This document shows positions 18,553 to 27,000 of a DNA stretch of 56,256 nt, in pieces (positions within the stretch are counted from its first letter, which is position 1; each line of letters starts with the position of its first letter). The position numbers and the translations under genes are program-made. Where the stretch lies: NCBI RefSeq assembly GCF_025961205.1, contig NZ_JAOQNH010000003.1, forward strand, positions 1,177,501 through 1,233,756, given 5' to 3'. The notes under the pieces were generated by a model. It was not told where the DNA came from, searched no databases, and saw only the letters and a list, made by a program, of their open reading frames with translations. The DNA is from Azospirillum fermentarium. GTDB lineage: Bacteria > Pseudomonadota > Alphaproteobacteria > Azospirillales > Azospirillaceae.

Positions 18553-19701
18553 ATGGATGCCCAACCGGCGACGGCCGAACCGCAGGATTACCGGCCACGG
18601 ATCGCGGCGCTGCCCTACGCCGCGCTGATCAAGCCGATTTCCCCCGACGCTCCCTGCGGCGAGAGCCTGCGCTACGACGATGCCTACGACCGCCTGCGCG
18701 AGTACCAGCGGGAGGAGGATGCCGGCCTGTCCCAGGACGTCTGGCAGCGGGAGGTCAAGCGCGCCCAATGGCCCGACCTCTACCGGCTGGCGGTGGACGT
18801 GCTGCGCAGCCGGACCAAGGATCTTCAGATCGGCTGCTGGCTGACCGAGGCTTTGGCCCATCTGCACGGCATCCCCGGCATCATCGACGGGCTGAACCTG
18901 CTGGGGGACTATGGCGCGCTCTACTGGGCCGACGTCCACCCCGAGGTGGAGGACGGCGATCTGGAATGGCGCGCCGCCCCCTTCGTCGCGCTGGACCGCC
19001 GCCTGGTGGTGTTCCTGCGCCAGGTGCCGCTGACCAGCCCGGCCACCGCCGACGCCAGCCCCTGTTCCCTGGATCAGTACGACGAGACGATCCAGATGGA
19101 GGCGCTGTCCCGCCGCAACGCCAAGCAGTTCGAGCGGCTGGCGTCGGAGGGCAAGATGACGCGCCAGCGCATGCTGGCCAGCGCATCGCTGACGCCCATG
19201 GATTTCTTCGTGGCGCAGGCGCGTGAACTGGCCGGCCTGCTGGCCGAGGTGGCGAAGCTGGAAGGCCGGCTGGAAGCGCTGATGGGCCGCGATGCGCCGT
19301 CGTTCACCGGCACCCGCGGCGTTCTGGACAACATGGTGCGCGTGATCAAGGAGATCGGTGGCATGAACGACATCCCGACCGACGCGGCCCCGGACGCCGC
19401 CGCCGTTGCCGGCGCGGAGGATCCGGCCGTGGACGCCCGCGGCGCCAGCGTGTCGGAATTCCCCAACCGCCCCGCCGGCCCCATCGTCAGCCGCGAGGAC
19501 GCCTACCGCCGCCTGACCGAAGCGGCGGATTACCTGCTGCGCACCGAACCCCACAGCCCCGTGCCCTATCTGATCAAGCGGGCGGTGGCGTGGGGCCGGA
19601 TGGACCTGTCGGAACTGCTCCAGGAACTGATGTCCAACGATCAGGATCTGTTCAAGACCTACGGCCTTCTGGGCATCCGCGAGTGGACCGGACGGAAATG
19701 A
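18553..19701 (+). CDS. tssA: Type VI secretion protein TssA
   Basis: A 382-residue TssA/ImpA protein that caps the growing tail tube and sheath. The N-terminal ImpA_N domain is clear: PISPDAPCGESLRYDDAYD, the WPDLYRLAVDVLRSRTKDL helix and the LTEALAHLHGIPGIIDGL helix, then YWADVHPEVEDGDLEWR. After a linker, the C-terminal part (about 300-382) with SREDAYRRLTEAADYLLR, EPHSPVPYLIKRAVAWG and the final GLLGIREW resembles the short-tail TssA class. The start is ATG 18553 with AGAAGG 8 nt upstream; an upstream TTG at 18547 is less likely. The stop overlaps the next gene by 4 bp. It is transcribed divergently from the other tss genes. Confidence 0.95.
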   Translation: MDAQPATAEPQDYRPRIAALPYAALIKPISPDAPCGESLRYDDAYDRLREYQREEDAGLSQDVWQREVKRAQWPDLYRLAVDVLRSRTKDLQIGCWLTEALAHLHGIPGIIDGLNLLGDYGALYWADVHPEVEDGDLEWRAAPFVALDRRLVVFLRQVPLTSPATADASPCSLDQYDETIQMEALSRRNAKQFERLASEGKMTRQRMLASASLTPMDFFVAQARELAGLLAEVAKLEGRLEALMGRDAPSFTGTRGVLDNMVRVIKEIGGMNDIPTDAAPDAAAVAGAEDPAVDARGASVSEFPNRPAGPIVSREDAYRRLTEAADYLLRTEPHSPVPYLIKRAVAWGRMDLSELLQELMSNDQDLFKTYGLLGIREWTGRK

Positions 19702-20666
19702 CGGGCGGCGCGCCCCGCGCCCTGTGTCTGGCCGCCGCCGTGCTCGCCGCCGCGGCGGGGACGGCGCCGGCCCTGGCCGACAGCCGGCAGAGTCTGGAGG
19801 CGCGGGCGCAGGGGGGCGATGCCGCCTCGCAATACACCCTGGCGATGATGAGCCGGAAAATGGGACCGACGGGCATGGACCGGTCGGTGTCGCTGCTGTG
19901 CCGCGCCGCATCCCAGGGCCATACGGACGCGGCCTATCAACTGGGCCGCATCTATCTGACCGGCATCGGCGCCCCGATGGACCCCGACATGGGGGCGGCG
20001 TGGCTGCGCCGCGCCTCGTCGCGGGGCCATGCCGGCGCCACGTCGATGCTGCGCACCATCGGGCCGACCATGGCCGTGGCCGCCCCCACCTGCGCCGGGC
20101 GGGCGGTTCCGGCGGTGGCGCCGCGGGCGGGCGCCGGTTTTGCCGCAGGGCCGGGCGGCTATGCCGGGGGGTACGCCAGTGCGGCCATGCCGGCCGCCGC
20201 GATGCCCGCCAGCCCCCTGTTCCGCGATGTGCCGCCGGTCCGCGGGCCGGCGGATGCTCCGGCGGATGTGGTGGCCATCGTCAACCGGCACGCCGGGACC
20301 ATGGGGCTGGACCCCGATCTCGTGCTGGCGGTGATGCGGGTGGAATCCCGCTACCGCCCCGATGCGGTGTCGCCGAAGAAGGCCGCCGGGCTGATGCAGC
20401 TGATGCCCGCCACCGCCCGCCGCTTCGGCGTGGCCGACGTCTTCGATCCCGAGGACAACATCCTCGGCGGCATGCGTTACCTCCGCTGGCTGCTGAACAC
20501 GTTCCAGGGCGACGTGACCAAGGCCGTCGCCGCCTACAACGCCGGGGAAGGAGCGGTGGAGCAGCACAACGGCGTACCACCCTATGCCGAAACCCGCGAG
20601 TATGTGGAGCGCATCCGCGCCGTCTATGACCGCGCGTGGCATCCCTACGCGCCGGGAACCCCGTGA
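19698..20666 (+). CDS. Secreted Sel1-repeat lytic transglycosylase
   Basis: A 322-residue periplasmic protein. A signal peptide occupies about 1-24 (LCLAAAVLAAAAGTAPALA). Two Sel1-like repeats (about 30-110) show DAASQYTLAMM and DAAYQLGRIYLTG. After an Ala/Gly-rich linker, an SLT domain (about 195-310) has the catalytic Glu near 215 in VMRVESRY, the GLMQLMPATARRF motif, LGGMRYLRWLL and AVAAYNAGEGAV. It cleaves peptidoglycan glycan strands. The ATG at 19698 overlaps the tssA stop (ATGA), so it is co-translated with TssA and most likely opens the cell wall for insertion of the T6SS membrane complex, a role assigned to dedicated transglycosylases in other systems. Confidence 0.92.
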   Translation: MTGGAPRALCLAAAVLAAAAGTAPALADSRQSLEARAQGGDAASQYTLAMMSRKMGPTGMDRSVSLLCRAASQGHTDAAYQLGRIYLTGIGAPMDPDMGAAWLRRASSRGHAGATSMLRTIGPTMAVAAPTCAGRAVPAVAPRAGAGFAAGPGGYAGGYASAAMPAAAMPASPLFRDVPPVRGPADAPADVVAIVNRHAGTMGLDPDLVLAVMRVESRYRPDAVSPKKAAGLMQLMPATARRFGVADVFDPEDNILGGMRYLRWLLNTFQGDVTKAVAAYNAGEGAVEQHNGVPPYAETREYVERIRAVYDRAWHPYAPGTP

Positions 20667-20668
20667 CC

Positions 20669-21175
20669 ATGCTGTCCGCGCTGCTCCGCATGCTGGGCCA
20701 GTGGGCCGAACGGGGGTCGCGGGCCGGCGGCGGCTCCGCATCCTTGATTTTGGTGCGGCTGTCCGACACCCTGTTGCGGATGTCCTCGCACCTCGCCCCC
20801 CCGCCCCGCCCGGCCACGCCGCACCCGGCCACGCCCGCCGCCCCCACCGCGGAAACCATAACGGGGGCGGTTCCGGTGACGGCGGCGGCCCTGCCGCCGG
20901 CCCCCGCGTCCCCCTGGCACGCGCTGCGGCTGTTCGGGCTGACGGTTCTGTGGGCGTGGCGGGTGACCACCGCGCCCATCCGGCTGACCGTGTGGCTGGC
21001 CGAGGCGGTGGTCACCCTGTCCATGGCGGCGCTGATCCTGGGTGCCGCGGCCTGGGCCATGGGGCTGATCCCGGACGACACCATCCTGCGGCTGGCCCGC
21101 CCGCTGATGGAGCGGCTGGGCGGTTTCGTGGTCCACAGCATCGAACAGGTTCTCCAGAACCGCGGCGGCGGGTGA
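20669..21175 (+). CDS. Membrane protein of unknown function, coupled to T6SS genes
   Basis: A 168-residue ORF beginning MLSALLRMLGQWAERG, 2 bp after the transglycosylase stop; a GTG at 20663 overlapping that stop is an alternative start. The N-terminal amphipathic part is followed by a Pro/Ala-rich stretch (about 48-85) and then two hydrophobic segments near 90-108 and 118-140. The C-terminus is LGGFVVHSIEQVLQNRG. I do not recognise a family. Tight spacing to the transglycosylase suggests participation in the same T6SS-linked envelope function. Confidence 0.7.
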   Translation: MLSALLRMLGQWAERGSRAGGGSASLILVRLSDTLLRMSSHLAPPPRPATPHPATPAAPTAETITGAVPVTAAALPPAPASPWHALRLFGLTVLWAWRVTTAPIRLTVWLAEAVVTLSMAALILGAAAWAMGLIPDDTILRLARPLMERLGGFVVHSIEQVLQNRGGG

Positions 21176-21265
21176 ACCATCCCCCCCGGCGGAATGTGGA
21201 CAGTCCGGGGCAGAAGGCTTATGGTTCGCCCCCTCCCCCCATCATAACGATTCACCACCGCTCCC

Positions 21266-22030
21266 ATGAGTCAGTCCGACGGCATTTCTCCGGGGTTTGG
21301 AACGGTCACCCCCGACGATGGGGCGGACGCGGCGTCGGAAGCGCCGGGCCGCCGGCGCACCGCCAAGCTTCTCGCCAACCATCAGGTTCTGTGCTCCACC
21401 GCGTTCCGCAACGCGGTGGAATCCCTGGCCGACCGCAACGGCGTCACCCTGGCCGAGATTCTCGAATCGGCGATGATCCTGGCGACCCCGGCGCGGCTGG
21501 AGGCCATCGCCGACCCCGGCGAACCGGAACCGGGCGATCTGTCGGTGACGGTGGTGCCGCTGGCCAACGGGCAGAGCCGCACCTTCCGCCGCAAGCCGTG
21601 CCTGAAGATCCGCGGCCCCATGGGGCTGGACCCGGCGCTGATCCGCCGGCTGCTGGCCTTCGCCCTGGCGCTGGACGACGGCGACGGCTGGCGGCTGGTG
21701 CCGGTGGCCGAGGTCACCCGCCCCTATCACCAGATCGCCACCCTGGAACGGCGCATCCACGCGCTGGTGGACATGCTGCGCCAGCAGTACCCCAACGTGA
21801 CGGAGGAGGCGCCGCGCAACCTGCGCCAGGCCACCGCGCTGATGGGGTTTCCCAACGAATGGTGCCTGGACGAGGCGTCCATCAACAAGCGGTTCCGGGA
21901 AATGGCCCGCGTCTTTCATCCCGACACCGGGCTGGCGGCCTGCGATCTGCGGATGAACTCGCTGATCGAGGCACGCAAGCTGTTGCTGCGCTTTGTGAAT
22001 ACCTCCCGGCGGGCTTCCGCGGCATCGTAA
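21266..22030 (+). CDS. J-domain (DnaJ-like) protein, C-terminal J domain
   Basis: A 254-residue soluble protein. The last about 50 residues form a J-domain-like segment: SINKRFREMARVFHPDTG with the HPD tripeptide at about 218-220, then NSLIEARKLLLRF in place of the usual helix after the HPD loop. The first helix of a canonical J domain is represented by residues about 185-215 and is divergent. The N-terminal two thirds (about 25-170) have no recognised domain; residues 30-75 resemble a helix-rich region around AFRNAVESLADRNGVTLAEI. A J domain would recruit an Hsp70 partner. The gene follows the tssA operon by about 90 bp without a good ribosome site; a role in T6SS is only suggested by location. 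Confidence 0.75.
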   Translation: MSQSDGISPGFGTVTPDDGADAASEAPGRRRTAKLLANHQVLCSTAFRNAVESLADRNGVTLAEILESAMILATPARLEAIADPGEPEPGDLSVTVVPLANGQSRTFRRKPCLKIRGPMGLDPALIRRLLAFALALDDGDGWRLVPVAEVTRPYHQIATLERRIHALVDMLRQQYPNVTEEAPRNLRQATALMGFPNEWCLDEASINKRFREMARVFHPDTGLAACDLRMNSLIEARKLLLRFVNTSRRASAAS

Positions 22031-22130
22031 GGGCTCCGGGCGGCGAAAGGGTCATCTCCGAAGGCGCTCTGTCCGCCGGCGTTCCGTCTTCCCATATGGA
22101 TTTCATGTGAACCCGTGGGAGAGCGCCGAC

Positions 22131-22538
22131 ATGGAAACGTCCCGTTCCGCAAGCGTAAAGCTCCTGGCCGGCGATCTGCGCATGGCGGCGTACCAGAGCC
22201 TGGGGTTTCCCGATGCCACGGTGCAGACCTATTGGGATGACCTGCTCGGGTTCATCGGCGCCCATTACCGGCTGAAGGGCGGGGTGCCCGACACGGCCTG
22301 GGTTGCCGCCGTGCGCAACCGGCTGCTGGCGTCCAACGGCGCGGCGCTGGAAAGCCTGGACGGCCACGACGACCACGGCTTCGTGCTGGGGCTGCTGGTG
22401 TGGCTGATCCGCGATTGCCGGGTGCCCTACGACCATTCCCTGTCCCTGGTGCGCCAGCCGGGGCTGGTGCATCTGGAGACGTACCGGGTGTGGGCACAGT
22501 TCCGCCACCTGCAGGCCGCGGGCCGCATTTCGGAATAA
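22131..22538 (+). CDS. Hypothetical protein
   Basis: A 135-residue ORF starting at ATG 22131, with GGGAG 9 nt upstream; an in-frame GTG at 22107 has no such site. It is helix-rich, slightly acidic, with the segment AAYQSLGFPDATVQTYWDDL near residue 20 and WLIRDCRVPYDHSL near 95. No membrane segment or signal. I do not recognise a family. It lies 100 bp after the J-domain gene on the same strand and has normal codon use. Confidence 0.6.
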   Translation: METSRSASVKLLAGDLRMAAYQSLGFPDATVQTYWDDLLGFIGAHYRLKGGVPDTAWVAAVRNRLLASNGAALESLDGHDDHGFVLGLLVWLIRDCRVPYDHSLSLVRQPGLVHLETYRVWAQFRHLQAAGRISE

Positions 22539-22607
22539 AGTCTGGACGGCCTCCCCGTGCTTTGGGCACCGTAGCCGGGTTTGGTCCGGCCCATGGGGAT
22601 GTCGTTG

Positions 22608-22904
22608 ATGATGCGGTGTTTTCGGCGTGTGATGCGTGTCCGGCTGGTGCTGCCGCTGGCTCTGGGCGCCGCGGTGGCATCCTGCGGTTCAAACGATGCC
22701 ACCGCCGTGCAGGAACGCAACGGCAACCGCATCAGCATCGATTACGACACCGCCAAGGCCGGTCTCGAGGCCACGCTGCACAAGGCCGAAGCCTACTGCC
22801 GGACCCAGGGCGACCTGCACGCTAGCCAGATCGACACCGCCTATCTGCGCGGCGGGTCGGGCTCGCCGCTGTGGCGGACCGCCACCTTCGTCTGCGTGCC
22901 CTGA
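22608..22904 (+). CDS. Small lipoprotein
   Basis: About 98 residues from ATG 22608 (GGGGA 8 nt upstream); other in-frame ATGs at 22593, 22599 and 22611 are possible. A basic start, the hydrophobic VRLVLPLALGAA and the lipobox VASC predict a lipoprotein signal with Cys near 25; the mature part is about 70 residues and contains AEAYCRTQGD and a final FVCVP with a Cys pair that could form a disulfide. Family unknown. Its position at the end of the T6SS plus-strand group may be coincidental. Confidence 0.65.
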   Translation: MMRCFRRVMRVRLVLPLALGAAVASCGSNDATAVQERNGNRISIDYDTAKAGLEATLHKAEAYCRTQGDLHASQIDTAYLRGGSGSPLWRTATFVCVP

Positions 22905-22943
22905 TCCCGGTTCTGGCGGGCGGCGTGACGTTTCCCGGCGGCT

Positions 22944-23858
22944 CTACAGCGGAACGGTCACCCCCCGGCGGGTCCGGCTCAGCCGGTAGCCGGCGGGTAC
23001 GGACAGGGCGGCGACGATCTCTTCCGCCGCCCACACCCGCGGCCAAGGGCTGGAATCGCCGCCCTGGTGCCGGCGCGCCCGCAGGGCATGATCGATGCGC
23101 CCGTCCAGGTCGGCCAGGATGACGTCGCGCAGCCGGCGCCGTTCGTCGGGCAGGATGCGGGGGTCCAGGTAGAAACCGGGCGCCCCCTCCTCCGCCTGAT
23201 ACCCCAGCATGTCGGTGCCGAAGGGGCCGAAGGCCGGGCGGGGGCACGTGCCGTCATCCCCCGGCTCCCACGTTCCGCCGGCATCCAGCAGGAAGCCGTC
23301 CCCATCGCCGGCCAGGGTGCGTTCCATCAGATGGCGCACCCGCCGCTTCAGGGTTTCCGCCGTGTCCAGATCCTCCGGCGTCAACGGCACGCTGCCGATT
23401 CCCGACCGTTCGCGGAACATGGCCGCACGGTCCGCCACCCGCTGTCCGGCCACGGCCGCGAAACGGGCCGACAGTTCCAGCAGCGCCCGGCGGGGGGCGC
23501 CGTCGGCGGCGCGGGCGGCGGCGGCGATGGCGGCGGCGTGGGCGCGCACCTGCTCCACCGTCATGGACGCCACCCGCAAAGGTGTCAGCACGAACGGCGC
23601 CACCGGGTTGGCCACCACCGGGAGCGGGGCATCCGCCGCGCGTCCGCCCGCCGCCTGCGGGGCCGGCGGCAGCGCCGCCGTCACCGCCGCCGTCACCGCC
23701 GAATCGGCGGGCGCGCGAAGTATCGTGCGGAAGAGTTCCGCCAGCAATGGGGGAGGAAGATGATCGATGAACAATCGCACCAGCGAATCGTCGGGAAGAT
23801 CCAGCAGATCGTGAACGTTCCATCCCCCCTCATCGCCATATGATGAAAGATGGCTCAT
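22944..23858 (-). CDS. Hypothetical protein
   Basis: A 304-residue ORF starting at ATG 23856-23858 (GGAG nine bases upstream); an upstream in-frame start at 23903 would add 15 residues. Visible parts are an acidic N-terminus with LLDLPDDSLVRLFIDHLPP, an Ala/Pro-rich linker about 55-85, a helical middle (EQVRAHAAAIAAAARAADG) and a C-terminal part with FGPFGTDMLGYQAEEGAPG and RRLRDVILADLDGRIDHAL. No signal peptide, membrane helix or known motif is visible. It is transcribed divergently from the giant adhesin-like gene and could be related to it, but I assign no function. Confidence 0.6.
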   Translation of the reverse strand: MSHLSSYGDEGGWNVHDLLDLPDDSLVRLFIDHLPPPLLAELFRTILRAPADSAVTAAVTAALPPAPQAAGGRAADAPLPVVANPVAPFVLTPLRVASMTVEQVRAHAAAIAAAARAADGAPRRALLELSARFAAVAGQRVADRAAMFRERSGIGSVPLTPEDLDTAETLKRRVRHLMERTLAGDGDGFLLDAGGTWEPGDDGTCPRPAFGPFGTDMLGYQAEEGAPGFYLDPRILPDERRRLRDVILADLDGRIDHALRARRHQGGDSSPWPRVWAAEEIVAALSVPAGYRLSRTRRGVTVPL

Positions 23859-24013
23859 CTCTGTTTTCTCCACGCCGTCCAAACCGTTGATGCCGCGATT
23901 CACACAGGCGCAGTGTTACGAGGAAATTTCAAAATAATAAGCAAATTCTGGTAGCATCGTTTCGATGGCTCGGAAAAAATCGTTTCCAGCCCAGCGCCCT
24001 GGTTGACGACATC

Positions 24014-27000
24014 ATGCCCCGCGACGAACAGCAGCTAGCCGCCCTTCCCGAAAGCCCGGCTCCGGCCCAGGCACCGCAACCTTTGGTGCCGGATTCCCTG
24101 GTCAACGAGGCGGTGAACACCCTGCTGGGCGGGCAAGGCAACGCGCAGGCCCTGGAACAGAAGATCGGCCAGTCCATGGCCGCGGCCGGCGTTCCGCCGG
24201 AACAGGCTGCCGGCTATGCCGGGCAGTGGGTGCGCAGCTTCGTGACGCAGATGGCCACGTCGCCGTCGCCCGACGCCGCCCAGGCGGAGGCGAGCCGGAT
24301 CGTATCGGCCAGCATCGCCCAGGCGCAATCCGCCCCCGCCCTGACCCCGGAACAGAAGCTGGCCAGCGCGTTGGCCACGGGGGGCAACGTGGCCGGCGCC
24401 CTTTCCGACACCGGCATCCTTCCGGCGGGAACCGGGAGCGGCGCGGTGAGCAAGGCCGTGTTCGCCGACCTGAACACCGCGCTGGGGCAGAATCCGGCCC
24501 AGAACGGCGCCGGCCTGGCCCCGGCGCTGGCCCAGGCCGGGGACACCGCCGCCCGCGCCGCGCACGCCGCCGCCCAGCCGGCCACGGCTCCCCCGGACCC
24601 GGCGCAGAAGCTGGCCAGCGCGCTCGCCTCCGGCACGGGGGTCGAGGGGGCGGTGGGAGGCGGCGGCGCCTACAGCGCGTCGCTGGAACAGGCCCTGGCC
24701 CACGGCAGCGATATCGGCAGCGCCGTTTCCGCGGCCAGCACCGACGCCGCCCGGTCGCAGCAGCAGGCCCAGGCCAACGCCGTCACCCCGTCGGCTGCGG
24801 ACAAGCTGGTGGCGTCCCTGTCCGGCAACGGGCCCGCCGCCGCCCTGCCGGGGGGAAGCAACCCGGCCTTTGCCGCCACCCTGTCGGACGCGCTGGCCCG
24901 CGGGTCCGATCCCGGCAACGCGCTGGCCGCCTCCGCCCGGTCGCAACAGGTGTCGGAGGGGGTTGCCAAATCCACCGCCGTGCCGATGAATCCGGCGGAC
25001 AGCCTGGTGGCCTCCCTCGCGTCCGGTTCCAAGGTGGGGGAAGCGGTGAGCAGCTTCGCCGCCCACACCGGGTTGGGGCCGGGAGCTGCGGGAACCTTCG
25101 CCACCTCCCTCGGCACGGCGCTGGCCTCGGGATCCACGCCCGCGGCGGCGGTGTCGTCGTCGCAGCAGACGGCGGCCACCGCCGCCGGCAACGTTTCCAG
25201 CGCGGCGCAGGGGGTGCGCTCCGATCCGGTGGTGGCCGCCCTGTCCTCCGGCACGGGCGCCGGCGCCGGCAACACCGCCTTCGGCGCCGCCCTGGGACAG
25301 GCGCTGAGCGAGGGGAAGGCCCCGGGCGAGGCCGCCGCCCACGCCGCCCAGGCCGCCGCCACCGCCGGCCAGAACGTGGCGGAGAATGCCGTCGCAGTGT
25401 CGGCGGAGCATGCGGCCCTCGCCGCCCAGTCCATGCCGGCGGAAGCCGCCGCCGTGGCCGAAAAAGCCATCCAGACCGCCGAAGCGCACACTCCCGAGGG
25501 CCGGGAAAAGGCCGCCGAGGCCGCCGCCGAAGGCGGGGAAAAGGCTGCCGCCGAAGGCGGGGAGAGGGCCGTGGCCGAAGCGGCCGGGAAGGCCGGCGAG
25601 GGGGGGGAAAAGGCCGCCCTTGCGGCTGCCGCCGCCGACAAGGCACCGGCGGAAGCGGGCGACCGTCTTGCCGCCGGAGAGGGAGAACGGGCCGTCGGGG
25701 ATGGCGTGCGGGACGCCGCCGCGCGGGCGGTGGAGGCGGTCCCCCTGTTCAAGGCCGCGGAGATGAAGACCGGCGGCGATCTGGTGCAGGTGTTCAAAAC
25801 CGTCACCGCCCTCGCCGGCGGTCCCGCCACCATCCTGTCGGCCACGGAAATCCACACGGTCCGGACCGACCTGCTGTCGTCCTCCACCTTGAAGACAGCG
25901 GCCAGCCTCAACCCGGCTAAGGCGATTCTGGAAGCCATGATGCAGCAGCATCAGCAGCAGGCCATCGCCACCCTGATGAAGACGGCGGCCCTGACCGGCG
26001 GAAACACCGCCAGCGATACGGCCACCCAGCCCGTTTCCCCGCCCGCGGTGGTGTCACCGCCGGAATCGCCGACGGAATCGCCCCCCGTGGTCTCGCCACC
26101 GGTGGTGTCCCCCCCGGTGTCGCCGCCGGTGGTGGTGTCGCCGCCCGTCTCGCCCCCGGTGGTTTCGCCACCGGTATCTCCACCCGTCTCACCGCCGGTG
26201 TCCCCCCCGGTGTCGCCGCCGGTGGTGGTGTCGCCGCCCGTCTCGCCGCCCGTGTCGCCCCCGGCCATTCCCAACGCGCCCACCGTCGCCAGCGGCTATG
26301 ACAAGGCGCTGCTGGCTTCCTTGCTGCACGTCGGCGAGGACGATGCCGCCCCCACCGGGTTCAAGATTCTGAGCGTTATCGAGACCCTGTTCACGTTCAG
26401 CGGCGGGACCACCCCGGCCGGCGTTCTGGTAAAGCCCTTCATCACCGACCCGGCCAAGGGCGAATGGCAGTACAAGACCGACGCGATGGCCGATTGGACA
26501 ACGCTCACCACGCCGACCGGCGATGCCCGGCTGTTCCTGTCGGTCAGCGTCTCCTTGCGGTTCGTTCCGGCGGCCGATTATCACGGCACGGCCACGGATC
26601 TGGAGCTGGTGGCGGTGGACAGCCGCGCCGGCCAGATCAGCGGGCACGATGTCCTGACCCTCTCGCCCACCGGTTCCCACACGTGGGCCGATCTGGCCGG
26701 GGGCAAGAATCCCTTTTCCGGCAGCACCGCGTCGCTGACCGTCAACATCGATTCGGTGAACGACGCCCCCATCACCCTGGGGCTGCACGCCTTCCTGCCG
26801 TCCAGCCTGTACGACGGATCATACTCCGGCAGCATGGCGGTCGGAGCCCTGGTGGACAGCCTGTTCTCCGACATCATCGACGGGAACGTGTCCACCCTGG
26901 CCGGGGTGGCGGTCGTCGCCATCGACGGCGACCCGACCGGAAACGGCGCCTGGCAATACTGGGTTCCGGCGGCGGAACGGTGGATCAGCATCACCGACGT

